Notes under the pieces: model-generated
Database searches by the model: none
The model's input: only the letters and a program-made list of their open reading frames with translations
Told to the model about the DNA's origin: nothing
In this document: positions 1-7,393 of the stretch, in pieces
Numbering within the stretch: position 1 is the first letter of the stretch
Layout of the letters: the number at the start of each line of letters is the position of its first letter
Position numbers and translations under genes: made by a program
From: Collinsella sp. AF20-14LB
GTDB taxonomy: Bacteria; Actinomycetota; Coriobacteriia; Coriobacteriales; Coriobacteriaceae
NCBI RefSeq assembly: GCF_003459505.1
Contig: NZ_QRWD01000003.1
Location: forward strand, 1 to 64,000
Direction: 5' to 3'
Length of the DNA stretch: 64,000 nucleotides

Positions 1-780
1 ACCAATCAGAAAGGTTTTTCGGAAGAGTATCGTCAATCTCGGAGTAGCTGAGCAGGAACAGCTTGTCGGTCGTTGCCGTAACTGCGGCATTCTTGTTGTC
101 ACTGCCGCCGCCGACGTTGTTCGTGAGCTTCTTGACGGACTTCACCTTGGATTGGAAGTCGGCAGGCATGAGGTTCCATATCTCGCCGGAGTTCATCTTC
201 TTGCGCAACTCGGATCCCTCCCACCCACGGTAGCTGGTATTCTTGGCGTTCATGCGGGATTTAATCCCCGCTGAGGTGGTAAGGAACGTGAGTCCCGCCT
301 TGCCCGAACCGTCGGCCAAGTCATCGTGGTTGATGCCGATGATTCGGTACTCGAGCGTCTGCCCGTTCGTGAGCTTGACCGAGAACTTCGTCCCCGCATC
401 CATGGCTGCCCTAGCTTTCGCGTACGCCGGCGACGCCTCGCCCTTGGCGGCGATGTCCTCGGCCACGGCCTCCTGCTCGCCGAGGCTCCAGTCCTTCGCG
501 TCCTTGGCCACGGCCGCCTGGACGGTCGCGGAATCCGCCCCAGTGGAACCGCCGCCAGTTGCCCCACCGCCCTCGACGCCACCGGTCGTCCCATTGTTCA
601 CCGTGTTGCCGACCAGGTTGAACTGGTTCCTGATGGCACCGACGACGCCGGGCCCCGCGAATACAATCACCAGACCGATGACGGCGATGATCAGTACGTA
701 CTCGATAATCGATTGCCCTTTCGGGCGGCGGGTAAATCTGGGAGATACCCCCCCCCGAAAGGAATTTCCGCTGCGTTCAT
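1..780 (-). CDS. Flp-type pilin / DUF6273 surface protein, partial, frame broken at a 9-G tract
   Basis: The gene runs off the left edge, so the C-terminus is missing. The start ATG at 780 has a good ribosome binding site (AAGGGAG, 6 nt away). Eight codons later comes a run of nine G (C on the plus strand, 748-756); with nine, translation stops after about 30 codons. One more G, or two fewer, joins it to a long frame that begins with a class III (Flp) prepilin signal, KGQSIIEYV: Gly at the cleavage site, Glu at +5, Tyr at +6, then a hydrophobic helix. A Gly/Thr-rich linker follows, then a domain with YRGWEGSELR and DKLFLLSYSE, typical of DUF6273 proteins of Coriobacteriia. Inferred role: exported pilin-anchored protein switched by slippage. 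It could also be a sequencing error in the tract. The frame has no other ATG before the signal. Confidence 0.75.
748..756. repeat. Homopolymer tract of nine C/G inside the pilin start region
   Basis: Nine consecutive C on the plus strand (G in the gene). The upstream frame (ATG at 780) and the pilin-domain frame differ by one base here, so a length of 10 or 7 restores the gene. Confidence 0.9.
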
Positions 781-1168
781 GTGCGGCTCCCTTCGCCAGG
801 GTTTGTAGATGCGGCTCGAGGGTAGGGCTATTGCAGGTTTCAGCACCGGTCTTGCCGCAGCGGCAAGGTGTCTTCACACGTACTGGACCGCACCCCTACA
901 GGACTACACTGCTTCACCCCTACAGAGCTACACGCAAAGCATCTAGCAGGCATCTAGTCCAACAAAAGGGTGCCCTTAATGGCACCCCGCAGGATAGCTA
1001 GTTGTTATTATCCTTTTGACATCGAGAGCCTTTAGGTTTACCTGTATCTCATTCTTTTTTCTTCTTATTATTCTTCTTATTCCTTTTCTCTTTGATAGAT
1101 CGCTACGGGAACCACAGGTCAACCCGCCAATTCCAACAAAATAAACTCCATCCAGCTTAATCTTCCTG
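781..1168. other. Intergenic region between the pilin gene and the acr-like operon
   Basis: About 390 bp without a convincing gene. It holds an inverted repeat CTTGCCGC/GCGGCAAG with a 1-nt centre (851-867), two direct copies of CACCCCTACAG (891-901 and 915-925), two copies of GCATCTAG (939-946 and 950-957) 11 bp apart, a minus-strand terminator-like hairpin (966-986), and then an AT-rich, A/G-biased stretch. The 78-codon minus frame across the right part is not convincing as a gene. Confidence 0.6.
958..986 (-). terminator. Hairpin with T-rich tail, minus strand
   Basis: On the minus strand GGGTGCC and GGCACCC enclose ATTAAG and are followed by TTTTGTT. No recognised gene ends here, so it may end an unannotated short transcript from the AT-rich region to its right. 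Confidence 0.45.
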
Positions 1169-1197
1169 TTGCACCGTACCCCCTTTGGGGGTATACT
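1169..1197 (+). promoter_or_regulatory. Promoter of the acr-like operon with a palindromic operator in the spacer
   Basis: A -35-like TTGCAC (1169-1174), a 17-nt spacer and a -10 TATACT (1192-1197). The palindrome TACCCCC/GGGGGTA with a TTT centre (1177-1193) fills the spacer and enters the -10 box, so a protein bound there would block RNA polymerase. The HTH protein encoded third in the operon is the obvious candidate binder (inference). Confidence 0.6.
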
Positions 1198-1252
1198 TAT
1201 AACCAACAACAAGGCGCGGGTCTAACCCGCAAACCGAACAGGGGAGAACCAA

Positions 1253-1906
1253 ATGACTGAAAACAAGCAGACCACCGACGTGAAGACGTAGACCGTAAGC
1301 AGCCGCGAGGTTATTTACAAGGGCGCCGGCAACGACATCGACCTCAATCCCTACCGCGATGCCGTTTTGTGGTACGAGGGTAACGACATGGACGAGGCCC
1401 TCCGCATCGCCCGCAAGTACGCCGCAGACGTACGCGACACGGGAAAGGTCGAGGTCTGCAAGAACGGCATTTCCCGCATTGTCTTCGAGGTCTGCGAGAC
1501 GCAGCTCGACGAGGACGGGGATATAGTTGACGAGGACACCATCGAGATTGTGGACCCGCTCGACCGCATGCCCGAGCTGCGCGAACTGGCCGACAAGGCA
1601 GACCGCTGCAAGTGCCAGCTCCCGAGCTACATCACCGGCGAGTGCAAGTGGGTCGATGACGTCGAGATCGATGGCAAGTGCTACGGACTCTACCGCTTCG
1701 AGCTTTCCGCTTTCGGCAATTTCAGCGCGTACACCGACAACGGCGGCAGCATCTGGCTTCCCGCCGCTTTCTATGATTTCGACCTCAGGACCGCTGACCA
1801 GCTCAAGGAAGTGCTTGAAGAGGTGCGCAGCGAGTGGTGGCAGGACTGGCAGACCGCCGACGAGTTCGACCAGATTATCTATAAACTCTTCGCCGCCGAG
1901 TGCTAA
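1253..1906 (+). CDS. Acidic protein of unknown function, amber codon at codon 13
   Basis: The ATG at 1253 follows GGGGAGAACCAA, a strong ribosome binding site, but codon 13 is TAG (1289-1291). The frame then stays open to 1906 (TAA at the end), and the residues between the amber codon and the next possible start (TTG at 1367) read as normal protein. A CAG-to-TAG change would explain it. If intact the protein has 217 residues; from 1367 it has 179. That part is very acidic (about 42 Asp/Glu against 19 Lys/Arg). No family recognised. It is the first gene of an operon with an AcrVA2-like gene and an HTH gene, which makes a DNA- or RNA-mimic anti-defence role an attractive guess only. Alternatives: degraded gene, start at 1367, or suppression of UAG. 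Confidence 0.55.
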
Positions 1907-1928
1907 CGCTCGGCAGGAACATTTTGCA

Positions 1929-1962
1929 ACGGGCGCGACCGCGAAAAACGGACCGCGCCCGT
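1929..1962 (+). other. Intercistronic hairpin before the AcrVA2-like gene
   Basis: ACGGGCGCG (1929-1937) pairs perfectly with CGCGCCCGT (1954-1962) just upstream of the AAGAAAGGA ribosome binding site of the next gene. There is no clear T-run, so it may protect or attenuate the transcript rather than end it. Confidence 0.5.
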
Positions 1963-1982
1963 CATTAAGAAAGGACTAGACC

Positions 1983-3041
1983 ATGGCAAAGCGCTATCCG
2001 CTTTCCCGCGCATCGAAGGAATACGACCGCTTGACCGGTCTCTATCCGCAGCTGCCCAAGCTCGTCACCCCGTACCCCCAGATGAACTCAGGCGATAGGA
2101 ACTGTCTCGAGATGGCGCTGGATATGCTCGACGCATGCTCCGCGAAGACCGGAATGCCGATTGACCTGACCGATACGGCATCGACCGTTGACGGTCGATG
2201 GGTCATGTCCGATGACCTCCCTTGGATTGCGAGGTGGCACGCATGCAGGCAGGTCTACAAGATTGACCGCACGGTGTCCGACACGCTGGTCGAGCAGGAA
2301 CTAGACGGAGACCTGCCGGTAGAACTGCTTCATCGCATGCCGTATCCGATTATCTATGTCGATGCACATGTGCCGGTGAGCTGCCAGACCACCAAGCGCT
2401 GGGCAGATGGCTTTTTCGCCTACTTGGACCGCGACCTCATGGGCGAACTCGACATGACGTTCGTCTACCTCATGGACGATGGGACGCGGTCGCGCATGTC
2501 CTTGGTAATCGAGGACGGTGCTACGCTCGAGACGTGCTTGGCGCATATTGCCGACGTCGACGATGTGCTCGATGAGCTGACGGGTGGCGCGATGGCAAAT
2601 AACAAAATCACCGACCCCGAGGAGCTGGCATGCCTGCGCTATTGCGCCACGGCCTCACTGAACCTTCTACTTTTCGTACTTTCTGCCGAGAACGGCGCGG
2701 AGATTGTCTACACGCCGCCGAAAACCCCAAGGGGGCAGAAAGTTGGCAAGCGCACGAACACCGAGACCGTCCGTATGCTCGGAGCCAAGATTGGCAGCGC
2801 CATCGGCGCGGCACGCCGAGTCAGATACGCTCCGCATCAGGGGACAGGAGAGCGCACCTTGGCGCCTCACGTTCGCCGAGCCCATTGGCAGAGCTTCTGG
2901 ACCGGAAAGCGCAAGGGCCGCGAGGACGGCAAGTTCGGTGACGAGCTGGTGGTCAAGTGGATCCCGCCCATTCCCGTCAACCAGGGCGCGGGGGAGGTTA
3001 CCGAGACCGTCCATCTGAACTCGACCGAGGCAGGCGAATAG
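1983..3041 (+). CDS. AcrVA2-family-like protein (candidate anti-CRISPR against Cas12a)
   Basis: A 352-residue protein, close to the 322 residues of Moraxella AcrVA2. From memory of that protein, three stretches match in order: VYKID (91-95) with a hydrophobic region ending in YVD (125-127), GFFAYLD (143-149), and the C-terminal block with PHVRRAHW (about 295-302), an aromatic WTG after it, and KWIPPIPVN (about 325-333), the counterpart of the PHIRRGHW...W.P..VN end of AcrVA2. AcrVA2 is known to lower Cas12a by triggering loss of its mRNA through the nascent N-terminal peptide. Widespread relatives exist whose targets are unknown, so the family call is firmer than the function. Start chosen for AAGAAAGGA upstream. 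The next gene starts 1 bp after the stop and encodes an HTH protein, the classic acr-aca layout, inside an integrase-bearing element. Confidence 0.68.
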   Translation: MAKRYPLSRASKEYDRLTGLYPQLPKLVTPYPQMNSGDRNCLEMALDMLDACSAKTGMPIDLTDTASTVDGRWVMSDDLPWIARWHACRQVYKIDRTVSDTLVEQELDGDLPVELLHRMPYPIIYVDAHVPVSCQTTKRWADGFFAYLDRDLMGELDMTFVYLMDDGTRSRMSLVIEDGATLETCLAHIADVDDVLDELTGGAMANNKITDPEELACLRYCATASLNLLLFVLSAENGAEIVYTPPKTPRGQKVGKRTNTETVRMLGAKIGSAIGAARRVRYAPHQGTGERTLAPHVRRAHWQSFWTGKRKGREDGKFGDELVVKWIPPIPVNQGAGEVTETVHLNSTEAGE

Positions 3042-3042
3042 G

Positions 3043-3477
3043 ATGGCGAGGGGAAAAGCCGATTTCAGGGCCCGCCGCGAAATGCTGGGGCTCACCCAGC
3101 AGGACGTGGCGGATGCCCTCAACGCCAATGTGAAAACAATCAAGAACTGGGAGAACCCTCGCCAGACGAGATACCGCATCTCCGATGCCGCATGGGAATA
3201 CCTCGACCGTGCCGCCGATATCCAGGCTCAGCAGGTGGCATACGCCCGCTCCGTAATCGAGAAGCACGCCGAGGTATTTGCCGAAAGCCCGATTGTTGTG
3301 CCGATAACCTACTTCAGGGACCAAGCCGCCTATGACGAGTGCGGGCGGGACGCAGGCCCCTACGGTCAGGCAAATGCGACCTCCCGCGCCATCGCCCGCG
3401 AGCTGGAGCGCATGGGCATCCAAGTCGAGTTCCGCTATCCCGATGACGAAACCGCACCACTTGACTCCGTCCGCTGA
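3043..3477 (+). CDS. XRE-type HTH regulator, Aca-like
   Basis: 144 residues. Residues about 15-37 (LGLTQQDVADAL...VKTIKNWE) form an XRE-type helix-turn-helix; the C-terminal part has VPITYF (about 86-91) and ARELERMGIQVEFRYP. An HTH joined to a small C-terminal domain with this size and layout resembles Aca2/DUF1870-type proteins, which repress acr operons, but I cannot confirm the subfamily. It begins 1 bp after the AcrVA2-like stop, so translation is coupled. It probably binds the palindrome at 1177-1193 and autorepresses the operon (inference). Alternatively an ordinary phage or ICE regulator. Confidence 0.7.
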   Translation: MARGKADFRARREMLGLTQQDVADALNANVKTIKNWENPRQTRYRISDAAWEYLDRAADIQAQQVAYARSVIEKHAEVFAESPIVVPITYFRDQAAYDECGRDAGPYGQANATSRAIARELERMGIQVEFRYPDDETAPLDSVR

Positions 3478-3491
3478 TTCCAGACTGAAAT

Positions 3492-3531
3492 CGAAGGGCA
3501 TCCCCAACTGTTAGGTAGGGGATGCCCTTCG
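3492..3531. terminator. Inverted repeat between convergent genes
   Basis: GAAGGGCATCCCC (3493-3505) pairs perfectly with GGGGATGCCCTTC (3518-3530) around a 12-nt loop, with one more C-G pair outside. It sits between the HTH gene (plus) and the integrase (minus), so a bidirectional terminator is likely, although neither side has a strong T-run. Confidence 0.55.
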
Positions 3532-3569
3532 CTAAGTAATGCCCCGCTCAAAAGGCGTTGCAACTTCTA

Positions 3570-5057
3570 TCAGACCACCGTGGCCTCGGTCGGGATCGCC
3601 CCCAGCACGGCGGCGTACTCGGTGGGGTAGAGCCGGCTGATTGTTTTCACGTCGCGGATGACGATATTGCGGTCGTCCGGCTCAGTGATGCCGTACCCGA
3701 ACGCCTGGAGCGTCTCGACGGCCTCCTGGATGCGCTGTTGGAACATGGGACCCGGATCGACCCGAAGCCCGAGGTAGCCGCGCCAAAGGCATGGCGAGAC
3801 GCGCAGCATGTTATGGATTTTGGAGATCGGCTCGATGTCGGCGTAGACGTTGAGCGTCACCATGGCGTCCTTGTGCCCTAGGATTGATTGGAGCGCCTTG
3901 ATATCGCCGCCCTGGCGGATCCACTGCGTTGCGAACGTATGGCGAAGGCCATGGAACGTAATCAGCTCGTCGTTGGTGCCCATGAGTCCGTTGGTCTCCG
4001 AGAACGTCTTGAACGCGCGGCGCACGTAGCTGGTCGTCGCGAAGGACGCGCCCGGCTCAGACAGGATATAGCAGTCCCCGATTTCGGTCGAGCCCGCCAG
4101 ACCGCGCGAGCGCAGCTTATCGAGGTCTATGCCGTGAATCTCCTTCAAGAAGGGGAGAAGACCCACCGGGTCGATGGGGATGGCCCTGCAATCATGGGTC
4201 TTGGTGTCCTTGATGAACGAGCCCATCCCCTTCGCATACGCCACCGAGTGCCTGACCGAGATCAGCCCCGCCTCGAAATCCACGTCGCACCACCGAAGCC
4301 CGCAGACCTCGCCGATGCGCATGCCGGTGTGCAGGGCGAGCACGACCGCCCGCTTGAAGCGCGAGTCGGGCATCATGGAGCAGATGGAGTTGAGTTTCGG
4401 CACGAGGTCCGACCTGAGCGCGTTGCGCGGCCGTCCGATGATGCGCGGGGCCAAGGCACCGTCGAACGGGTTCTTGCCAATGGTGTCGTTGCTTCTCTTG
4501 ACAAGCACCGTATAGAGGCGCTTTCCCAATTTAAACGCCTTGTTGAGCGTATCGGGGGCGCAACCGAGCGCGATCCTCCGCGCAGACCATGCGTTGATGT
4601 CGTCGGTCGTGACCTCGTTCACGGGAATCGCCCCCAGCTCGTCGCGCTCGATGTGCAGGGCGCTGAAATGGTAGTCATCGCGCGTGGTCGGGGTGATTCG
4701 GTTCATCTGCAAGCAGAAGTCGATGAATTTCTCGAGCGCGACCCCCAAGGGGAGAAGCGCGTACTCGTCCGCCTCGAGCTGCGCCTGCCGCTCCTCGGCT
4801 GCGACCCTCAAGCCCTCGGCCTCGGCGAGCTCCGCCGCGATCTCGTCCCTGAACTCCGCCAAGGCATCCAGAGCGGTCTTCTTGCCGCGGGTGCTATCGC
4901 TGAGGCATGCGATGCCCGTGTTCCTCGTCCTCTGCGTGCGTTCCCCCGTCTCCTCGTCGATGAGGCTAACGACGGCCTGCCACCTCCCCTTGTTCTTCCT
5001 GACCGACCCGCTTCCACATATGCGTAAAGTCTTATTGCTCTCTTTTTCGCTACCCAT
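3570..5057 (-). CDS. Tyrosine recombinase (integrase) of a tRNA-targeting element
   Basis: 495 residues, usual for phage/ICE integrases. The catalytic set is complete: Arg247 (TGMRIGE), His369-x-x-Arg372 (FHGLRHTFA), His395 (ILGHKD) and Tyr405 (NVYAD). The N-terminal part (about 15-50) looks like an AP2-like arm-binding domain, followed by a SAM-like core-binding domain (about 105-200). An extension of about 75 residues follows the catalytic Tyr, longer than usual. It is transcribed away from the tRNA-Pro fragment at 5305-5350, about 250 bp off, with repeats between that look like arm sites. Its role is integration and excision of the element carrying the AcrVA2-like operon. Confidence 0.93.
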   Translation of the reverse strand: MGSEKESNKTLRICGSGSVRKNKGRWQAVVSLIDEETGERTQRTRNTGIACLSDSTRGKKTALDALAEFRDEIAAELAEAEGLRVAAEERQAQLEADEYALLPLGVALEKFIDFCLQMNRITPTTRDDYHFSALHIERDELGAIPVNEVTTDDINAWSARRIALGCAPDTLNKAFKLGKRLYTVLVKRSNDTIGKNPFDGALAPRIIGRPRNALRSDLVPKLNSICSMMPDSRFKRAVVLALHTGMRIGEVCGLRWCDVDFEAGLISVRHSVAYAKGMGSFIKDTKTHDCRAIPIDPVGLLPFLKEIHGIDLDKLRSRGLAGSTEIGDCYILSEPGASFATTSYVRRAFKTFSETNGLMGTNDELITFHGLRHTFATQWIRQGGDIKALQSILGHKDAMVTLNVYADIEPISKIHNMLRVSPCLWRGYLGLRVDPGPMFQQRIQEAVETLQAFGYGITEPDDRNIVIRDVKTISRLYPTEYAAVLGAIPTEATVV

Positions 5058-5097
5058 TTTGCTCCCAAAACACTTCGTGATTCCAGATATGCATATC

Positions 5098-5253
5098 TAC
5101 CTGCGGAAACTCAAAAGTCTGTGATTCCGGAGCCTCCGGAGTCACCAGAGAATCACCGACTGCGCCATGAGTTTGTAAGTCGAATTATAACGAGATATAG
5201 AATCCTGTGTTTACCTGCGTTAATTTACATATGCGGAAACAGCTTACATGCGC
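5098..5253 (+). repeat. Arm-type-like repeats left of the att core
   Basis: TACCTGCG at 5098 and 5212, TACATATGCGG at 5226 and TACATGCGC at 5245; TGCGGAAAC recurs exactly at 5102-5110 and 5232-5240. They lie between the integrase start and the tRNA fragment, as expected of integrase arm sites. Confidence 0.5.
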
Positions 5254-5304
5254 TATTTGCGCTTCCTATAATAAAAAAACCACAGGTAGAGCCAAAAATA
5301 GGGG

Positions 5305-5350
5305 TCTGGGGGTCAAGGGGTCGCTGGTTCGAATCCAGTCGTCCCGACCA
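5305..5350 (+). other. tRNA-Pro(GGG) 3' fragment, integration (att) core
   Basis: The bases fit canonical tRNA numbering from position 31 on: T33 (5307), anticodon GGG (5308-5310), G37, 3' anticodon stem TCAAG, 5-nt variable loop, T-arm GCTGG-TTCGAAT-CCAGT, acceptor CGTCCCG, A73 and encoded CCA. G72 implies the C1-G72 pair typical of bacterial tRNA-Pro. Upstream bases do not pair with TCAAG and no CGGGACG 5' acceptor strand lies at the right distance, so only the 3' half is present. This is the mark left when an element integrates at a tRNA 3' end; the intact copy should lie outside the window. Confidence 0.75.
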
Positions 5351-5359
5351 GAAGTTTGC

Positions 5360-5390
5360 AGGTCAGGTACCTAGTGCCTGACCTTTTTTG
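5360..5390 (+). terminator. Intrinsic terminator after the tRNA fragment
   Basis: AGGTCAGG (5360-5367) pairs with CCTGACCT (5377-5384), followed by a run of T. It may be the original tRNA terminator. A 16-bp palindrome of TTAAGCAA and TTGCTTAA follows directly (5393-5408), with a further TTAAGCAA at 5415-5422. Confidence 0.8.
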
Positions 5391-5817
5391 TTTTAAGCAA
5401 TTGCTTAATTTTGATTAAGCAACAGGGTGCCAAAAATCTACCTGCGCGATATTCGCCTTTTGCGGCTACTTGCGCGTTTTGCACGCGCTTGAGCCGATTT
5501 ATTAACGCGATATGAATCTACATACGCGTAGCTGGTATGCAGCCGAGTACAGGCTGTATTTATCGCGGCGATTAACACAGATATAGCGACTATAACGGAC
5601 AAGCATGTCGCTGTATTTATTCCAGTAGTTCACTTGATCGGTGGACAAGTGGGCTGTTGCAACGAAACGCCAAGCGGGATGGGCTCTATACGAGGACGCC
5701 GCAGGGTAATGGCGGGGGAGTGCGGCGGGCGCTCTGAGAGCCGCTGTGTGACCCCATGTCTCCTTAACTCGATAATTTGTGTTTCAAGCCACGAATCGGT
5801 CGAGCAATTGCCAAAAG
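5391..5817. other. Gene-free region right of the att core
   Basis: It contains the TTAAGCAA palindrome, three more arm-like repeats (TACCTGCGCG 5439, TACTTGCGCG 5467, TACATACGCG 5519) and a stretch at about 5502-5518 resembling one at 5186-5203 (TAACG-GATAT-GAATC). From about 5580 to 5817 I see no gene or clear signal. Confidence 0.55.
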
Positions 5818-5847
5818 AAAGGCCCATGCAGGATTGCACGGGCCTTA
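5818..5847 (-). terminator. Terminator of the GC-rich ABC/two-component operon
   Basis: On the minus strand AAGGCCC and GGGCCTT enclose nested TGCA arms and are followed by TTTCTTTT. It lies about 110 bp past the sensor kinase stop. Confidence 0.75.
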
Positions 5848-5956
5848 CATCAGATCAAATTTGAGCTAGAAGCACCAAATGGGGCAGACGCAACACCATC
5901 TCGTCGCGGCCTCGGCGAGCGACATATCGCAGTCGAGGTAGACATCGAGGAAATCG

Positions 5957-7393
5957 TCAGATCCCGCACAGGGGGACCGCGATGGTGACCACCGCGCCGC
6001 CCGAGGGGCTGTTGGCGAGCGAGACGGAGCCCCCGTGGGCGCTCGCGGCCTCGGAGGCGACGTGGAGGCCGAGCCCGTAGTGGCGGCCTCCGTCGCGCGA
6101 GGAGCGGGACGAGTCGTCTGTGAAGAGGCGCTCGCAGCCGCGTTCGAGGGCGGCGGGAGAAAAGCCCGGTCCGTCGTCGGCCACCTCGATGACGAGGTGT
6201 CCGCCCGCGACGTCGCAGGAGACCGCCACGCGCGAGCGCGCGTGCTCGGCGGCGTTGGCCACGAGGTTCGCGGCGGCTCGCGCCAGGGCGGTTCGGTCGA
6301 GTAGGGCCTCGGGCGCGCCCGCGACAGCGGGGCCCGTGGCCGCGTTGAGCGTCACGCCTCGCGCCCGGGCGATCTGGGCGGCCTCGGCGAGGACCTGTTC
6401 GCAGAGCTCGGCCGGCCGCATGGGGGCCCTCTCCGCCCCGCCGGACCCGCGCGAGGCCTCGATGAGCAGGCGCACGTAGTCGTCGAGCCTTTCGACACTG
6501 CCGGCTATGTCGCGCGCGGCGGCCGCGAGGTCGGCGTCTTTCTCGTCTTCCAGCTCCTCCGCCACGAAGTCGGCGTTGGCGCGCAGCACAGTAAGCGGCG
6601 TCTTGAGGTCGTGGGCGATCGACGTCATCTGCTCGCGCTGCCCCCGCTCCGCGGCCCAGCGGGCCTCGAGCGACTCGGCGAGGGAGGCCCGCATGGTGTC
6701 CATCGCGGCGAGGACGTCGTTCACCTCGCGCACGTTGGTGCTGCCGACCGCGAAGTCGAGCTCCCCCGCGCCGACGCGCCCCGCCGCCTCCGCGAGCGGC
6801 GCCATCTTGCGCGAGATCACGCGGCTCGCACGGCGCGCCACGAGCGCGAGCGCGAGCGCGCTTCCCGCCGCGACGCCGACGAGCATGAGGTTCTGCGGGT
6901 TGGGAAGCAGGCCGGCGAGATCGCGCGAGACCCACTGCGGCAGGTACTCGCTGACGAGTGCGCAGGCCCCGCCGCCCTTGAGCGGGAACGCAGCGTAGGT
7001 GAGGCCCGAGCCCCCGCCCTCGATCTCCACTGTGCCTGGATCCGCGGCGAGTGCCGTACTGGCCATTTCCGTCGCATCCTCGAGCCGCGTGCCCTCGAGG
7101 TCTGTCATCAGCACGTATCCGTCCTTGTTCAGGATGAGGTAGCGGTAGGCCGTCGGCACGTCCTGCTGCCCGCAGACGCCGTCGCGTGCCAGGCCCTCCG
7201 CGACCTCGCGCGCATTGGCCGGCCCCCAGCTTGCCTCGTAGACGAAGCCCGCGTTGATCGCCACGGAGAGCACCATGAGCGAGGCGAGCCACGCCGTGGC
7301 GACCGCCGCGAACGCGTAGGCGAAGTAGCGCGCGATGACGAAGGAGAGCGGCATGCCCCCGCGACCTCGCGCCCCGATCCTCAGAGCTGCCAC
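5957..7393 (-). CDS. Sensor histidine kinase of a lantibiotic-protection-type system
   Basis: 478 residues from GTG 7393, which overlaps the response regulator stop by 13 bp; ATG at 7354 (MPLSFVIARYF) is an equally good start. Two membrane helices (about 18-46 and 170-187) flank an extracytoplasmic sensor region of some 120 residues. A HAMP-like linker is followed by the H box SIAHDLKTPL, the N box NLVANAAEHA, VADDGPGF and GLGLHVA. It presumably detects an antimicrobial peptide or envelope stress and phosphorylates the adjacent regulator. Base composition is much richer in G+C than the core genes to the right, suggesting transfer. Confidence 0.9.
   Translation of the reverse strand: MAALRIGARGRGGMPLSFVIARYFAYAFAAVATAWLASLMVLSVAINAGFVYEASWGPANAREVAEGLARDGVCGQQDVPTAYRYLILNKDGYVLMTDLEGTRLEDATEMASTALAADPGTVEIEGGGSGLTYAAFPLKGGGACALVSEYLPQWVSRDLAGLLPNPQNLMLVGVAAGSALALALVARRASRVISRKMAPLAEAAGRVGAGELDFAVGSTNVREVNDVLAAMDTMRASLAESLEARWAAERGQREQMTSIAHDLKTPLTVLRANADFVAEELEDEKDADLAAAARDIAGSVERLDDYVRLLIEASRGSGGAERAPMRPAELCEQVLAEAAQIARARGVTLNAATGPAVAGAPEALLDRTALARAAANLVANAAEHARSRVAVSCDVAGGHLVIEVADDGPGFSPAALERGCERLFTDDSSRSSRDGGRHYGLGLHVASEAASAHGGSVSLANSPSGGAVVTIAVPLCGI

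Noticed and set aside
243..1001. 252-codon plus frame across the pilin gene
   Set aside because: Shadow of the minus-strand pilin/DUF6273 gene, whose motifs are clear.
976..1212. 78-codon minus frame with a Lys/Arg-rich part
   Set aside because: It runs through the promoter palindrome of the acr-like operon and ends inside a terminator hairpin, has no ribosome binding site and resembles no known protein.
5305..5350. Intact tRNA gene
   Set aside because: Only positions 31 onward fit; the 5' acceptor strand and D-arm are absent.
5850..7292. 480-codon minus Arg-rich frame
   Set aside because: Alternative frame of the sensor kinase, which carries the H, N and G boxes.
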